Origin: Protula sp. h YS-2021
Lineage: Eukaryota > Annelida > Polychaeta > Sabellida > Serpulidae
NCBI GenBank assembly: GCA_949752745.1
Contig: OX457031.1
Span: 43,774,269 to 43,838,268, forward strand
Reading direction: 5' to 3'
DNA length: 64,000 bases
The position numbers and the translations under genes are program-made. The first letter of the stretch is position 1, and every line of letters starts with the position of its first letter. A model generated the notes under the pieces. That model saw only the letters and a list, made by a program, of their open reading frames with translations. It was not told where the DNA came from and made no database searches. Positions 1 to 9,084 of this stretch are shown one piece after another.

Positions 1-1612
1 TGCACATGCGCAGAAGGTGTGGGATACATTCAACTGTACAACATTTGGTGAATAGAACGACCTGTACCTGAAATCAGATGTGTTATTACTAGCTGACGTG
101 TTTGAAAACTTTCGTCAAGTATGCCTCAACACGTATGAATTGGATCCTGCTCATTACTATACAGCACCAGGACTGTCGTGGGATGCAATGTTAAAAGCGA
201 CAAAGGTGAAGTTGGAATTGATCAATGACATTGACATGTACCAAATAGTTGAGCAAGGCATACGTGGAGGAATATCCGTGATCACACACAAGTATGCGAA
301 AGCAAATAATCCCTACGTAGCAGAATAGAATTCTGAGATACCAAACAACTACCTGATGTACCTCGACGCGAACAACTTGTATGGCTGGGCCATGTCACAA
401 GGCATGCCACAAAGAGGATTTATGTAGGTGAGCGAGCCAGAATCCATTGACTTCATGGATGTGGATGAAGATGATGACATTGGATTCATTTTGGAAGTGG
501 ATTTAGAATATCCAAATTCAATCCATGATCGTCATAATTACTACCCAGTGGCTCCAGAACGGAAATGTGTCAAATTTGGAGAATTGTCAGAGTACAGTCA
601 GAAGCTACTGGAAGATCTAAACATGAAAGGCAAACCCAATGAAAAGCTTATTCCCAACTTGTCTGACAAGAAGAAATATGTACTTCATTACAGGAATTTA
701 CAACAGTACGTCTCACTGGGGTTGAAAGTCACTAAAGTACATCGCGCCATCATGTTTGAACAGAGCAAATGGTTGGCAAAATACATTGCCTTGAACACGG
801 AAAAGAGAAAATTGGCCAAGAACCCATTTGAGAAAGACTTCTTCAAACTGATGAACAACTCGGTGTTTGGCAAAACCATGGAAAATGTGAGAAAGCGAAT
901 CAATGTTGAACTTGTTCACAAGGAAAAGCGGTTCAAGAAACTTGTAGCCAAACCTTCTTTCCACAAATTCAAAATTTTCAACGAAGATTTGACCGCGGTA
1001 CATTTGCGCAAAGTGGATTTGCTTCTGGATAAACCCATTCAAGTTGGTTTCACCATTCTCGACCTCAGCAAAGTGCTTATGTTCAACTTTCATTACAACT
1101 ACATCATGGTCAAGTATCCCAATGCCAAGTTATTGTTCAGCGACACCGACAGTCTATGTTACGACATAGAAACGGAAGATATCTACAAGGATATGCAGCA
1201 GGATGCTGACCTGTTCGACACAAGTGACTATCCGCCGGATCATTTCCTACATTCCAACGTGAACAAAAAAGTGCTTGGGAAAATGAAGGATGAGACGGCC
1301 GGCGTCCCCATTGAAGAGTTTGTTGGACTCAGACCGAAAATGTACAGTTTATTGTGCGGTGGGAAAGAAAAACATACAGCTAAAGGCATCACTCAAGCTT
1401 GTCAAAGACGCATTAAACATGTGCAGTATAGAGACAGTTTGTTCAAGAAAACTCAAACGATGGCTACAGGACACATTATCCGAAGTCATAGTCACCAGCT
1501 TTTCTCGGAGAAGTTGAGGAAAGTAGCCCTCTCCCCATATGACGACAAGCGATATGTGCTGAATGATGGCTATTCCACCTTAGCGCATGGACATTACAAG
1601 GCTGTGGTATAA
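1..1612 (+). pseudogene. DNA polymerase B, C-terminal catalytic half, broken by TAG codons
   Basis: This is the palm/fingers/thumb half of a Polinton family-B polymerase that would copy the element by protein priming. Motif A (YLDANNLYGW) is encoded at about 357-390, motif B (NNSVFGKT) at about 850-880 and motif C (FSDTDSL) at about 1133-1153. A single frame is kept from base 2 to the TAA at 1610-1612 with no indels, but it has TAG at 53-55, 326-328 and 425-427. By comparison with the usual family pattern the first two sit where Tyr is expected and the third where Trp is expected (from knowledge of the family). The N-terminal exonuclease half lies outside the window. Most likely a nonsense-mutated pseudogene; suppression of TAG is possible but unsupported. 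Confidence 0.93.
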
Positions 1613-1615
1613 AAG
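1608..1615 (+). promoter_or_regulatory. TATA box overlapping the polymerase stop codon
   Basis: TATAAAAG followed by GGGGA. The TAA inside it is the polymerase stop codon. The next ATG (1670) is 54 nt downstream, a normal distance for a TATA promoter with a short leader. The same TATAAAAGG pattern precedes other genes in both elements. Confidence 0.6.
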
Positions 1616-1669
1616 GGGGAGGTCCTCCAACGGAAGAGTTATTTGAGGTGTGAACATTGAAGTGTTAAC

Positions 1670-2026
1670 ATGGAACGTGAATGTCGTAAGAGATCTACAA
1701 CTGATATGGATACTCTTGCAGATGCAGTTAAAGACTTAAAAGTGAAAAATCCTACCACTACCATCAAGAAATTGATAGTGGAGACAGCACCAACACCACA
1801 GTCGTGGGATGGAATGCTTTCTCTAGGAAATGGAAAGTATATCAAGATTATGAAACAAAGCAATGAAGGAGTGGTAAACATTCGCAAGTACCTGAGAGAT
1901 GAGGGGACTGGAAAAAACCGTCCAACGAAAAAGGGAATTTTGCTGACAATACCTGAATGGAAAATGCTGAAGAAGCAGGTGAAAGAAGTGGATAAAAGGC
2001 TTCGCAGACAAGAAGGTGGCTCATAA
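1670..2026 (+). CDS. PC4-like (p15) single-stranded DNA-binding protein
   Basis: 118 aa. The C-terminal half has the PC4 transcription-coactivator fold pattern: a glycine-containing strand (LGNGKYIKIMK), the strand and turn VVNIRKYLRD, the basic loop PTKKGILL, then an EWKMLKKQV helix. PC4 proteins bind ssDNA and melted duplexes. In a protein-primed linear replicon this could coat displaced strands or act as a transcription coactivator. The first 45 residues are a charged leader with no clear fold. It lies directly after the polymerase gene, behind its own TATA box. Element B lacks it: it fell within the deletion that removed the polymerase domain. Fold assignment is by motif only. Confidence 0.75.
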   Translation: MERECRKRSTTDMDTLADAVKDLKVKNPTTTIKKLIVETAPTPQSWDGMLSLGNGKYIKIMKQSNEGVVNIRKYLRDEGTGKNRPTKKGILLTIPEWKMLKKQVKEVDKRLRRQEGGS

Positions 2027-2038
2027 CAAGGTAAAAAC

Positions 2039-2410
2039 ATGAATGCACTCATGCTGAACGGTGGTGCTTACCTTACTGTAAATGATAGGAATGAAGTGAT
2101 ACTAGATTCTCAGAGAAGTTATCATCGGTTTAAACCTGAAGTGTGGAAAGACTTTAAAAACATACCACTTGAACCTGGGTTTAAACGTAGACTTGAAAAT
2201 AAAGTGGAAGTGACGGTGGCTGAATATGATTCTAACATACGTGTAGAAATCTGTAGAAATCTTTTACAGGATTATCCAGAGGATCATAAGGGAGTTGTGC
2301 CAGATACACCATATACAGATTTGATTATCTTTGATATGAAGAACTGGCGCGCAGTCTTACGATTCCTAGAAGTGATACAACATCCACTCTTCGCCATCTT
2401 GCGAGCATAA
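2039..2410 (+). CDS. Small PC4-like-repeat protein (123 aa)
   Basis: 123 aa, starting 12 nt after the PC4-like gene stop. It holds two copies of a recurring pattern (strand, then aromatic/aliphatic residues, then a W-containing helix): FKPEVWKDFKNI near residue 37 and IFDMKNWRAVLRFLEVI near the end. The same W-helix pattern ends the PC4 domain upstream, so I infer this is a diverged duplicate of the PC4 fold. In element B the homologue is fused in frame to the polymerase exonuclease half (49018-51342). No function is known; ssDNA binding is a guess. Confidence 0.7.
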   Translation: MNALMLNGGAYLTVNDRNEVILDSQRSYHRFKPEVWKDFKNIPLEPGFKRRLENKVEVTVAEYDSNIRVEICRNLLQDYPEDHKGVVPDTPYTDLIIFDMKNWRAVLRFLEVIQHPLFAILRA

Positions 2411-2466
2411 AAAAACGTCTTTGCAGACAAGGAGACAGCTCATAGTTCATCTGACTGTTGAACGAG

Positions 2467-2808
2467 ATGGAAGACTTTTTATCGGAATATGAACCCATTA
2501 CGCATGGATTCTCATATCTGAGAAACGTATATGATGACATCGTGCTAAAACATTTTGGAAAGTATATCATTCTATCAACTGACGAACAATCTGTGTTGAA
2601 AGACCATCTAGAGAAGCTGAGGATACCTGGCTTTCTCCTGAAACTCTCAGAGGATTTAGAAGTGCGTGTGACTGAGAACTATTTAGACGTGTTTGTACGA
2701 TTTCGCCAATATGACGAGCTTACAAAATGCTACGACTACATCACCCTCAACACAGTGGAATGGCACGCTCTGTTACAAGCATTGGATTGGAAAGAACCTA
2801 ACGCTTGA
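2467..2808 (+). CDS. Small PC4-like-repeat protein (113 aa; ancestral start lost)
   Basis: Homologous to the 116-aa frame at 51348-51698 in element B. In B the gene begins ATG-GAC-GAG-ATG; here the first codon is TTG (2458), so the first usable ATG is at 2467. It has two W/L-helix units, the second being YDYITLNTVEWHALLQAL near the C-terminus. It ends DWKEPNA followed by TGA. The codon context GCT-TGA and 35 or more surrounding bases are identical in both elements, and a related unit continues immediately in the +1 frame (see 2711-3091). Function unknown; inferred PC4-like. Confidence 0.65.
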   Translation: MEDFLSEYEPITHGFSYLRNVYDDIVLKHFGKYIILSTDEQSVLKDHLEKLRIPGFLLKLSEDLEVRVTENYLDVFVRFRQYDELTKCYDYITLNTVEWHALLQALDWKEPNA

Positions 2809-3091
2809 ATTCAAAGAGGAAGGAGTGCAACTCATGCGAGGCACCAAGTCCATTGAACTGACGCATCCCATGTGTGTTATGGTGATGAACATTGACATGA
2901 ATGATCATGGATATGAACTGAAACTGTCTGAACACAAAGATGTTAAAATAATAAAGTTTGGTAATGGACAGTGTTATGCTAGTTTTCATAGCATTTACAA
3001 ACGTGGATGTAATGTCTATGATACATATATTAATTTAGATTGGTATGAATGGCATGTGTTTATCGATGTATTGAATGTATTTGTAAAATAA
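2711..3091 (+). CDS. Overlapping +1-frame PC4-like-repeat protein
   Basis: The frame overlaps the end of the preceding gene by 98 nt. Its first ATG is at 2711; a second in-frame ATG at 2834 lies past the overlap. From about 2805 it encodes another unit of the small-protein family, ending YINLDWYEWHVFIDVLN. Element B has the same overlap and frame relation (51601-51957). The protein may start at an internal ATG, or may be the tail of a longer product made by +1 frameshifting at GCT-TGA. The serine/threonine-rich stretch from the first ATG is the shadow of the upstream gene. It is followed by AATAAA signals at about 3086 and 3139. Confidence 0.6.
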   Translation: MTSLQNATTTSPSTQWNGTLCYKHWIGKNLTLEFKEEGVQLMRGTKSIELTHPMCVMVMNIDMNDHGYELKLSEHKDVKIIKFGNGQCYASFHSIYKRGCNVYDTYINLDWYEWHVFIDVLNVFVK

Positions 3092-3241
3092 AAGCTTAAT
3101 GTGAAATAATTGTTAAAATGTAAAAAATGTATAACACAATAAAAAAGAATGTTGTATAAAACTGTCTTGTTTATTTACAATATTCATAATACAATTCACA
3201 ATTACCAACAACTTAACTAATGCAACTTAACTAATACAACA
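3084..3241. terminator. Convergent polyadenylation region
   Basis: Plus strand AATAAA at about 3086 and 3139 closes the replication block. On the minus strand AATAAA (seen as tttatt near 3167) follows the protease gene. About 150 nt of AT-rich DNA with an ACTTAACTAAT repeat separates the two converging blocks. The same arrangement, with more repeats, is at 51957-52357 in element B. Confidence 0.6.
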
Positions 3242-3679
3242 TCAATAAAATAATGGTTTATAATGTCTATATACAAAATCCTTTACAACAAAATCACCAT
3301 CACTTCTTCTTAATACATCAATGATTTCAAAAGGACTATGTCCTCGAGCTCTTTGAATTATATAATACACACAATAAAATCCACATGTAGAGGATATCGG
3401 TGTTTGTAATGGAACTGAATTATAAATGAAATTAAACTTTAAAAACTTATTCAAACGACTGTCTATAGGTAAAAGTCCATAAGAGTCAAAATATTCTGCA
3501 GGGTCTTCGTCATAATATACTGCCACCCAATGCTCTCCTGGCTCATCGTGATCGTCTGTGTTGATGACATAGGCACCGCGTTGTAAAGATGGTAACTGGT
3601 CCATGGCAAACACACCTTGAAACAAGTCTTTTGTCGTGGCATCATGGGATAGGATGGCTTCTATCTGCTTCGTGTTCAT
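3242..3679 (-). CDS. Adenain-like cysteine protease (PRO)
   Basis: 145 aa, C5/C48-clan maturation protease. The expected triad is visible: His50 in GEHWVAVYYD, Asp65 in EYFDSYG, and Cys99 in the STCGFYC nucleophile motif, with Gln92 as candidate oxyanion residue. It would cleave capsid precursors during virion assembly. The ATG at 3679 overlaps the TGA of the major capsid gene (ATGA, 3676-3679), as in element B, supporting this start and coupled translation. The frame is open and of full length, matching the 145-aa copy at 52358-52795. Confidence 0.92.
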   Translation of the reverse strand: MNTKQIEAILSHDATTKDLFQGVFAMDQLPSLQRGAYVINTDDHDEPGEHWVAVYYDEDPAEYFDSYGLLPIDSRLNKFLKFNFIYNSVPLQTPISSTCGFYCVYYIIQRARGHSPFEIIDVLRRSDGDFVVKDFVYRHYKPLFY

Positions 3680-5049
3680 GACTGGTAGTCGAATTGAATG
3701 CTACGATTTGCACTTATTTCAACAATGTTATCAAATTCAGCATACACTATAACATTGACTGTATTTTGCAAGGCACCAGCAAAATTCATTTCTAGTCTCA
3801 AATTCCCATGTTTGATAAGGGCATAATGATCAGCACCATCATAATCAGGTGTTAAGTCAAAAGAAAACAACGAATAACCTCTAGGCCAATCTTCCCGTTT
3901 TATAATGGAACTTTTCTCGCCATCCAATCTATCAAAAGATTTGTAAAGAGTTTCAAAAGCATCAAGATATTTGCCTTCATTTATATCAAGCTTGAGAGGT
4001 TTGGATATGACTGGTTCACCATCAGAGTAAAGCTGCATAAAGTTAAGATTAAAATGTTCAAAATTGTATGGATTTCTCAATACTGTTCCAGCAAAGGATT
4101 CATTATGAACCATTCCAATGACAATACGTTTTGGTAATTGGCCTAAAAAGATGCTATCTTTCACAAAAGATTGAAATCCAGTTGGAATAGCTAAAACTTT
4201 ACATTCTTTTCTATTAACAATAAACTTAGCAGGACTTTTCATCAATGCATCTGCATGTCCCAACTGAATACCTGGACTAACCCTCACTTTGCGAATGGTT
4301 AAAAACGCTTCTCTCATTTCTACTTTAAAACCATTATTTGCAGCCATTAATACATATCCATCTTTTTGTCTATGTAAACGTAATTTCATACTAACACCAT
4401 TGGGAAGATAACGATCCTGCTCAAACAAATCTACCCTTTAACCACCTGTAAGCGCAAACTCACGGCTTAGACGTGTATACAAATAGCGATTATGTAAACC
4501 ATTATTTCCTGTTTCAGCTATATCACTACCTTCAATATTTACATGAAAACCTGATACATATCTTTCATGATTAGGTCTTTTCACCTCATAAGTATTCATT
4601 GATCCGGCAGTATCTTTAAAGATGAGACGCATAGAGCGCTCAGAATGGAGACTTTCTTCCGAGTCATGAATGAGATGAGATATGATGCTAGTATAACCAT
4701 GGGTATTGTTACTATGTGATATCAAACGATCATTTAGAAATAATTCAATATTAGACCATAGCCCATTAAACAAATCATTGATACATGACACGTTATCATC
4801 TACACCACACAGTGTTCCATCAGCCTTGACAATGCGACATACAATATGGAGTTTACTGTTCTTTAAATCTAGATATTCTTCTGTACTCGCAGGAATGTAG
4901 AATTCTATTGGAGCACCCTCTCTAATGGTAGTCATTGGTTGATAGTCTACATTATAACTTTTTTCTACAGCAGTTTGCGTTGGTGGTATGTGAAACCATT
5001 CTAATGGAGAAAGGCTACATTCACAAGAATGATTATGAATTAAAGACAT
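3676..5049 (-). pseudogene. Major capsid protein (double jelly-roll type), one nonsense codon
   Basis: The frame corresponds codon for codon to the intact 457-aa capsid gene of element B (52792-54165). It opens at ATG 5047-5049 and reads 203 codons to a TAA at 4438-4440, then continues in the same frame to TGA at 3676-3678. In element B the stop position is TTA (Leu), so one base change broke the gene. The N-terminal part has FYIPASTEEYLDLKN; the C-terminal part has the basic/aromatic segments expected of a hexon-like protein forming trimers in the shell. Its neighbours are the pVI/pX-like protein (2 nt upstream) and the protease (ATGA overlap). Confidence 0.9.
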
Positions 5050-5051
5050 GA

Positions 5052-5408
5052 TTAAAAAATATCTTTCTTATGTTTTTTTGATGTTATCCGTTTAGCTGCC
5101 TTTCGCCTTCTGACACGTTTTGCTCGTTTCGGTCTCTTTTGTCCTCGTAACCCACCACCAAACATACGTTGTGCTACTCGACCTGTAACATCTTTCGCGA
5201 TATCTTTTGCAGCCCTTTTAAGATGTGGTGCAACGATTTTAGCCCCTGTCTTAAGCAGTGGAATAGCTTTTCGAGCCAATGATCCCAGTATTGAACCAAT
5301 ACCATCTCCATATTGTATTCGCGCTCCTTTAAATCCTGGTAATTCTCCACCCACTTGACGAAGAAAATGGTTGCGATAAATAGATGGATTGTGTGTGTAT
5401 GCTTTCAT
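5052..5408 (-). CDS. Basic amphipathic minor virion protein (pVI/pX-like)
   Basis: 118 aa. The N-terminus is polar and followed by VGGELPGF, whose GG-E junction resembles an adenain cleavage site. A 30-residue amphipathic stretch (GIGSILGSLARKAIPLL, then AKIVAPHLKRAAK) comes next, and the tail is strongly Arg/Lys-rich (KRPKRAKRVRRRKAAKR). That architecture fits a membrane-active or DNA-condensing capsid-interior protein such as those of adenoviruses; this is inference from composition and position. The ATG lies at an ATGA junction with the ancestral end of the minor capsid gene, and the stop is 2 nt before the major capsid ATG. The element B copy has 113 aa. Confidence 0.72.
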   Translation of the reverse strand: MKAYTHNPSIYRNHFLRQVGGELPGFKGARIQYGDGIGSILGSLARKAIPLLKTGAKIVAPHLKRAAKDIAKDVTGRVAQRMFGGGLRGQKRPKRAKRVRRRKAAKRITSKKHKKDIF

Positions 5409-5439
5409 AATGCTTTTGGTCGAAAATGAAGTTTACAGA

Positions 5440-6168
5440 TCACCTTTCCAGTTTGAAATGGAACATTATGCCTGTGTCGTCCTTAATATTCATTTCTATC
5501 ACGTCAAATTTGGATGTGTTTACAGGAACATAATGAGGTTCTCCATAAGTTTTCATGATAATGTCTTCATCATGTCCTTGTATTCCAACAGAACGTAGCA
5601 AAGGAACATAATAATCACCAACAACTTGTGGCTCACAAATACTACAGTACACATAAAGTGTATAAAATCCCTGTTTCACATCGGCTTTATGTTCAGCTGT
5701 GCACGTTTCAGTATACCATTGATCTGGGATAAATCCTAAAATCTCAGCTAATCCAGTGGAGAATGACACTTCAAAGCCGTAATTTAGAAATAGAAAAACA
5801 CGTCGTCTAATTTTATCATACTTTATCTGAATAGCTTCTTTAAGGTCATCTTTCATAGAATTAGTTGCTTCTTTATTGACTGCCTGACATATCTCTTGTA
5901 TGGATCTGTAGTAACCATAAGGAATATTGATTGTGTCAAGAACAATATTATTCAGTGGTTGTTGTCGATACTGAATAGAATAGTCCATTCCATGTCTCAT
6001 GGTTGTCCATGTATGTGGATATTGAATTTCAGCTAAAGCCACTTCATATTTTCCGTTCAGATAGATGGTTCGAGGCATACGAATTTGATAATTCGAAGTC
6101 TTGTTGTTGGGATAATAGTTCATACTGGCATTGCTGGGTAAAGTAATGTAAAAACTTGTTGACTCCAT
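5440..6168 (-). pseudogene. Penton-like minor capsid protein, C-terminus frameshifted
   Basis: The reading frame is 242 aa and homologous to the 252-aa protein at 54508-55266. It starts with a membrane-free segment (MESTSFYITLPSNAS) and has the features of the Polinton single-jelly-roll minor capsid protein, which occupies the vertices. Near 5470 one G/C base is missing relative to element B (ATTATGCC versus ATTATGGCC), so the last residues are out of frame and the normal stop, in an ATGA overlap with the next gene at 5408, is missed. Only about 20 C-terminal residues are affected, so some function may remain. Confidence 0.85.
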
Positions 6169-6222
6169 GGCAGCTAAATCGTTTATGTGATGTAGATAGA
6201 CTAGATGTGTATATACATTACT

Positions 6223-6432
6223 TCATGTTTGACACTCTTCATCCTCACTTTCTACATTGCTGTCTACATTATTGTCTAAATTGCTATCTACATGATCTAA
6301 ATTGGTATCTACTACTTCTCCCTGACAACAAGCACTAACGCACCTAATTTTTAAAGGAATAGTATTTTTATTTCCATTTTCTTTACAACAACAACACCAT
6401 AGCTCTTTAATCCATGTTAAAAAGTTTCCCAT
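6223..6432 (-). CDS. Small cysteine-rich, probably acylated protein (69 aa)
   Basis: 69 aa beginning MGNFLTW, which fits an N-myristoylation signal (Gly2, small/polar residue at position 6), followed by a CCCC cluster at about residues 13-16 that could be palmitoylated, then SACC. The C-terminal half is acidic (repeats of VDSN/DNN). Element B has a 70-aa counterpart with the same MGxFLTW start and CCC cluster. No transmembrane helix is seen. Membrane tethering during assembly or egress is inferred. The gene overlaps the end of the 197-aa gene by 16 nt. Confidence 0.6.
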   Translation of the reverse strand: MGNFLTWIKELWCCCCKENGNKNTIPLKIRCVSACCQGEVVDTNLDHVDSNLDNNVDSNVESEDEECQT

Positions 6433-7010
6433 CCTTCTGGAAACAATCTTTGTTGACGCTGTTGTTGCTCTTTAGTAATATCTTCACGAGTTGTCTTTTT
6501 GCCAAAAACAGTTTTTGGAATATTAGCGTCTACAATTTCCTCAATAAACTGCTTCCAACCATGCGGTGGTTCTCGTCGTTCTTTTCTTTTTGTAGCAACC
6601 AATGCTTCTTTCAACAAATCAATAATGTTAGAATTTGTAATGATAGTACCTGTTTTTAAAACAAGTTCATTTTTATCTGTCCATCTCGTACCATATTTCT
6701 TAAGTTCTGCCAGAAGTTGTGTTAGTTTTACATGATAAATGGGTTGAAAATGGTTTAGAAACTGTTGAGACTTTTCTGATTTTTCTGCATTAGATGTTGT
6801 AACAGACTTTTGTCGTTGTTGTTGTTGTGATTGAATTGTTCGTAAATGACGTCCAAGCACTTGAGACATTTCTATTGCTTTTTCACGAGTTCGTTTCCCA
6901 CGTAAAAGTTTATTCACTTTCGTTTTGATTTCAACATCTTTTCCCTTCTTTTCTAACAACATTTTATATTCATATTCAGGAATGAGAACCATTTTCAAAG
7001 TATGTTTCAT
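6417..7010 (-). CDS. Conserved Polinton protein of unknown function (197 aa)
   Basis: 197 aa, basic N-terminal half with an EYEYKMLLEKK opening helix and KLLRGKRTREKAIEM helix, a low-complexity Q-rich linker (about residues 75-100), then a helical domain (LTQLLAELKKYG through DLLKEALVATKRKE) and a conserved PKTVFGKKT segment. Similar genes sit at this place in many Polintons, but I know no function. The start ATG forms an ATGA overlap with the stop of the 108-codon gene. The element B copy (190 aa) has a shorter linker, with a serine run in place of the glutamine run. Confidence 0.65.
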   Translation of the reverse strand: MKHTLKMVLIPEYEYKMLLEKKGKDVEIKTKVNKLLRGKRTREKAIEMSQVLGRHLRTIQSQQQQRQKSVTTSNAEKSEKSQQFLNHFQPIYHVKLTQLLAELKKYGTRWTDKNELVLKTGTIITNSNIIDLLKEALVATKRKERREPPHGWKQFIEEIVDANIPKTVFGKKTTREDITKEQQQRQQRLFPEGWETF

Positions 7011-7332
7011 TTTAACAGCAACTGAGCTAACAAGGGTAATGTAAATTTAGCAATAGCTCCAATAAATCCTCCTTTCTGATTAACCAACTTCTTTTTTCTT
7101 CGAAGTGATATCTTCTTATTTGCCAGGGTACGTAGGGTATGACGTTCACGCTTGAATAACTTATACCTTTTTGAGCTTAAGGTAAATGTCCTCGCAATAT
7201 ATTCAAACAAATTTCAAACAAGCTAGTTAATTCCTCCTTAGTAGCTTGTTGTAGTAAGGATTTACGTCGTTTAGGCCCGCTGCGTGCAAGCAAGTGAAGG
7301 AAAGGTTGATTCGCTTGAATACGTTTAGACAT
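7007..7332 (-). pseudogene. Basic/hydrophobic small protein (108-codon gene), frameshifted
   Basis: The element B copy is an intact 108-aa frame (56041-56367). Here the frame opens at ATG 7332 and loses one base near 7180-7182 (AAGGT where B has AAGGGT), shifting the second half (last 67 codons or so) out of register. The conserved tail has a basic patch (KKISLRRKKK), then QKGGFIGAIAKF and a short hydrophobic end LPLLAQLLLK. The KGG-F junction resembles an adenain cleavage site, so it may be a minor virion component. It begins 8 nt inside the ATPase gene end and ends in an ATGA overlap with the 197-aa gene. Confidence 0.75.
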
Positions 7333-7984
7333 CTTGGCTGCGAATGGTTAAGTGACTTGGTTCTTGTTCATACGCCACCTTATCAACATATACGTAATCT
7401 GTATCTTTTGGTAAAATGCCTGTACGAATACGTAGTTGATCATTTGTCTTCGGCTTCAAATCAATGAATAAATAGCCGTGAGGTTTGCTGGTAGCATCTT
7501 GATAGGCTTCTATGAGAAATTGAGATTTTCCAGGATACATTTGTCGCGCTAATGTACTTATTTGTTGACTGTCTCTAGGATTTTTAAACAGAATGATGTA
7601 ATGTGTATTCAAACTAATATTACGCATTTCTCTACCATGATGAAACAAATTATGCACAATAAAAATAATGCTTAGATTTTGATGACTGCTGCCAACACTA
7701 AATAGACGTGTCATGCGTTCATCACTATGACATTTGGTCATTAAGTCATCAATGATGAGTAAGTTTGGTTTTTTCGGGTTAAAACGCTCTTCAATGTTAT
7801 CTGGAATGCCTTGGTAAAATTCCACACCTTTCATTCCCTTATACAAAGGCTGATCTGCTGCATAGAGCCATAAAATGGTTTTTGGAGAGGGTTTAATTAA
7901 CTTTTGTTCTAGAATTTCTCTAACTAGAGAAGTTTTACCACTGCCTGTAGGTCCAGAGACCAAACACGTGAATGGATGCTTCAT
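7325..7984 (-). CDS. DNA-packaging ATPase (FtsK/HerA-type)
   Basis: 219 aa. Walker A is GPTGSGKTS at residues 11-19 and Walker B is LLIIDD at 75-80; a conserved Asn lies in the FIVHNLFH strand near residue 112. The family pumps genomes into double-jelly-roll capsids. The start is put at ATG 7984 because element B begins at the same codon and because it forms an ATGA overlap with the integrase stop. An upstream in-frame extension to 8011 is not conserved. The frame is open and full length. Confidence 0.92.
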   Translation of the reverse strand: MKHPFTCLVSGPTGSGKTSLVREILEQKLIKPSPKTILWLYAADQPLYKGMKGVEFYQGIPDNIEERFNPKKPNLLIIDDLMTKCHSDERMTRLFSVGSSHQNLSIIFIVHNLFHHGREMRNISLNTHYIILFKNPRDSQQISTLARQMYPGKSQFLIEAYQDATSKPHGYLFIDLKPKTNDQLRIRTGILPKDTDYVYVDKVAYEQEPSHLTIRSQDV

Positions 7985-9084
7985 TTTCGAATATCTGTTT
8001 CTTTCACCCAACTGTTAAACTTCTTTGGCCAACCTAACCACTTCACAAATAATTCTTTAACACCTCGTCTTTTTCGTGTTTTCAAGACCTTTTCAATTCT
8101 GTAGACTGATTCAATATCTTTTGTCACTTTCTGCAGTTCTTCTTCATAAAAATGTCCGTCAATATCTTCATCCAAAAAGTCTTTCACACGATACAAGTGT
8201 ATTCCTTGCTTCTTACAACGATGTGTGATAATGAACACTTCTTGCGTCCACTTTATATGATAATCCCGTTGAAATACATATTTCATGTGAGAAATGCGAA
8301 CCTGATCACCAATTTTAAATTTGTAGGGTTTTTTCTTCTTCTTTGGTTTTAATTTCAATTTGTCTACATACATATACTTCCACACTTTTGATTCTATGTC
8401 TTTACGAATATCTGCAGGAGCATACTTATTAGGGAGGGAGCCATGAGGTCTATGGTTATAATTATACACTAAGTCTGGAAGAATGTCCATATATCGATAC
8501 GTTTGATTATGAAGGAAATATCGATACATCATTCCCTTTAGAGTACGAATGACTCTCTCAGCAAAGTTGGCTTTGGTTTCATTCTTTGTCGTATAGGCAT
8601 GTATTCCCTCCTTCTTCAAAAATGCTTTTACCCATCTGTTTTTAAATTCAGTTCCTTTATCTGACCTTAGAGTTCGTGGTCTTCGTTGTGTTTCATGAAA
8701 AATCTTTTGAAAGGCTTCTATGACGCTGGTATGTGATTTATTAGGCATTGGCTGCACCCACAAATATTTGGAAAACACATCAATGACAACTAATAAAAAG
8801 TGGGTGTCATCATTATAGGAAGCTATGTTTCCCATGTCAGCTAAATCAATATCCCACATGTCATCAATTCCACGTGTAATGACACGTTGCCTTTTAAACC
8901 TGTATTTTACAGGTTGTAGTAAACTGAAGGCATCTTGATCCTGTAACCATTTCTTCACTTGTGAATGAGTGACTGGTTGGTCATGTTTTTTTAATATGTG
9001 ATATAGTTTGTAAGGACCAGCAAATGCCCCGGGTTGACCAGGTTTAAAGTAAATATTGGTTAAGTAGTCTTTCCACGTCGACAT
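7981..9084 (-). CDS. Retroviral-type integrase with C-terminal chromodomain
   Basis: 367 aa. It would insert the linear element and create the 6-bp target duplication. Order: N-terminal helical region, rve catalytic core with Asp80 (WDIDLADM), Asp142 (LRSDKGTEF) and Glu176 (NFAERVIRTLK), an SH3-like region (about 255-320), then a chromodomain from about residue 328 (YRIEKVLKTR, VKWLGWP, NSWVKETDI). The chromodomain may steer insertion to chromatin marks. The gene appears intact, unlike element B whose last residues are lost. The promoter region is 9085-9215. Confidence 0.95.
   Translation of the reverse strand: MSTWKDYLTNIYFKPGQPGAFAGPYKLYHILKKHDQPVTHSQVKKWLQDQDAFSLLQPVKYRFKRQRVITRGIDDMWDIDLADMGNIASYNDDTHFLLVVIDVFSKYLWVQPMPNKSHTSVIEAFQKIFHETQRRPRTLRSDKGTEFKNRWVKAFLKKEGIHAYTTKNETKANFAERVIRTLKGMMYRYFLHNQTYRYMDILPDLVYNYNHRPHGSLPNKYAPADIRKDIESKVWKYMYVDKLKLKPKKKKKPYKFKIGDQVRISHMKYVFQRDYHIKWTQEVFIITHRCKKQGIHLYRVKDFLDEDIDGHFYEEELQKVTKDIESVYRIEKVLKTRKRRGVKELFVKWLGWPKKFNSWVKETDIRK

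Noticed and set aside
713..1093. 126-aa minus-strand frame opposite the polymerase
   Set aside because: Shadow of the conserved polymerase frame; no independent features.
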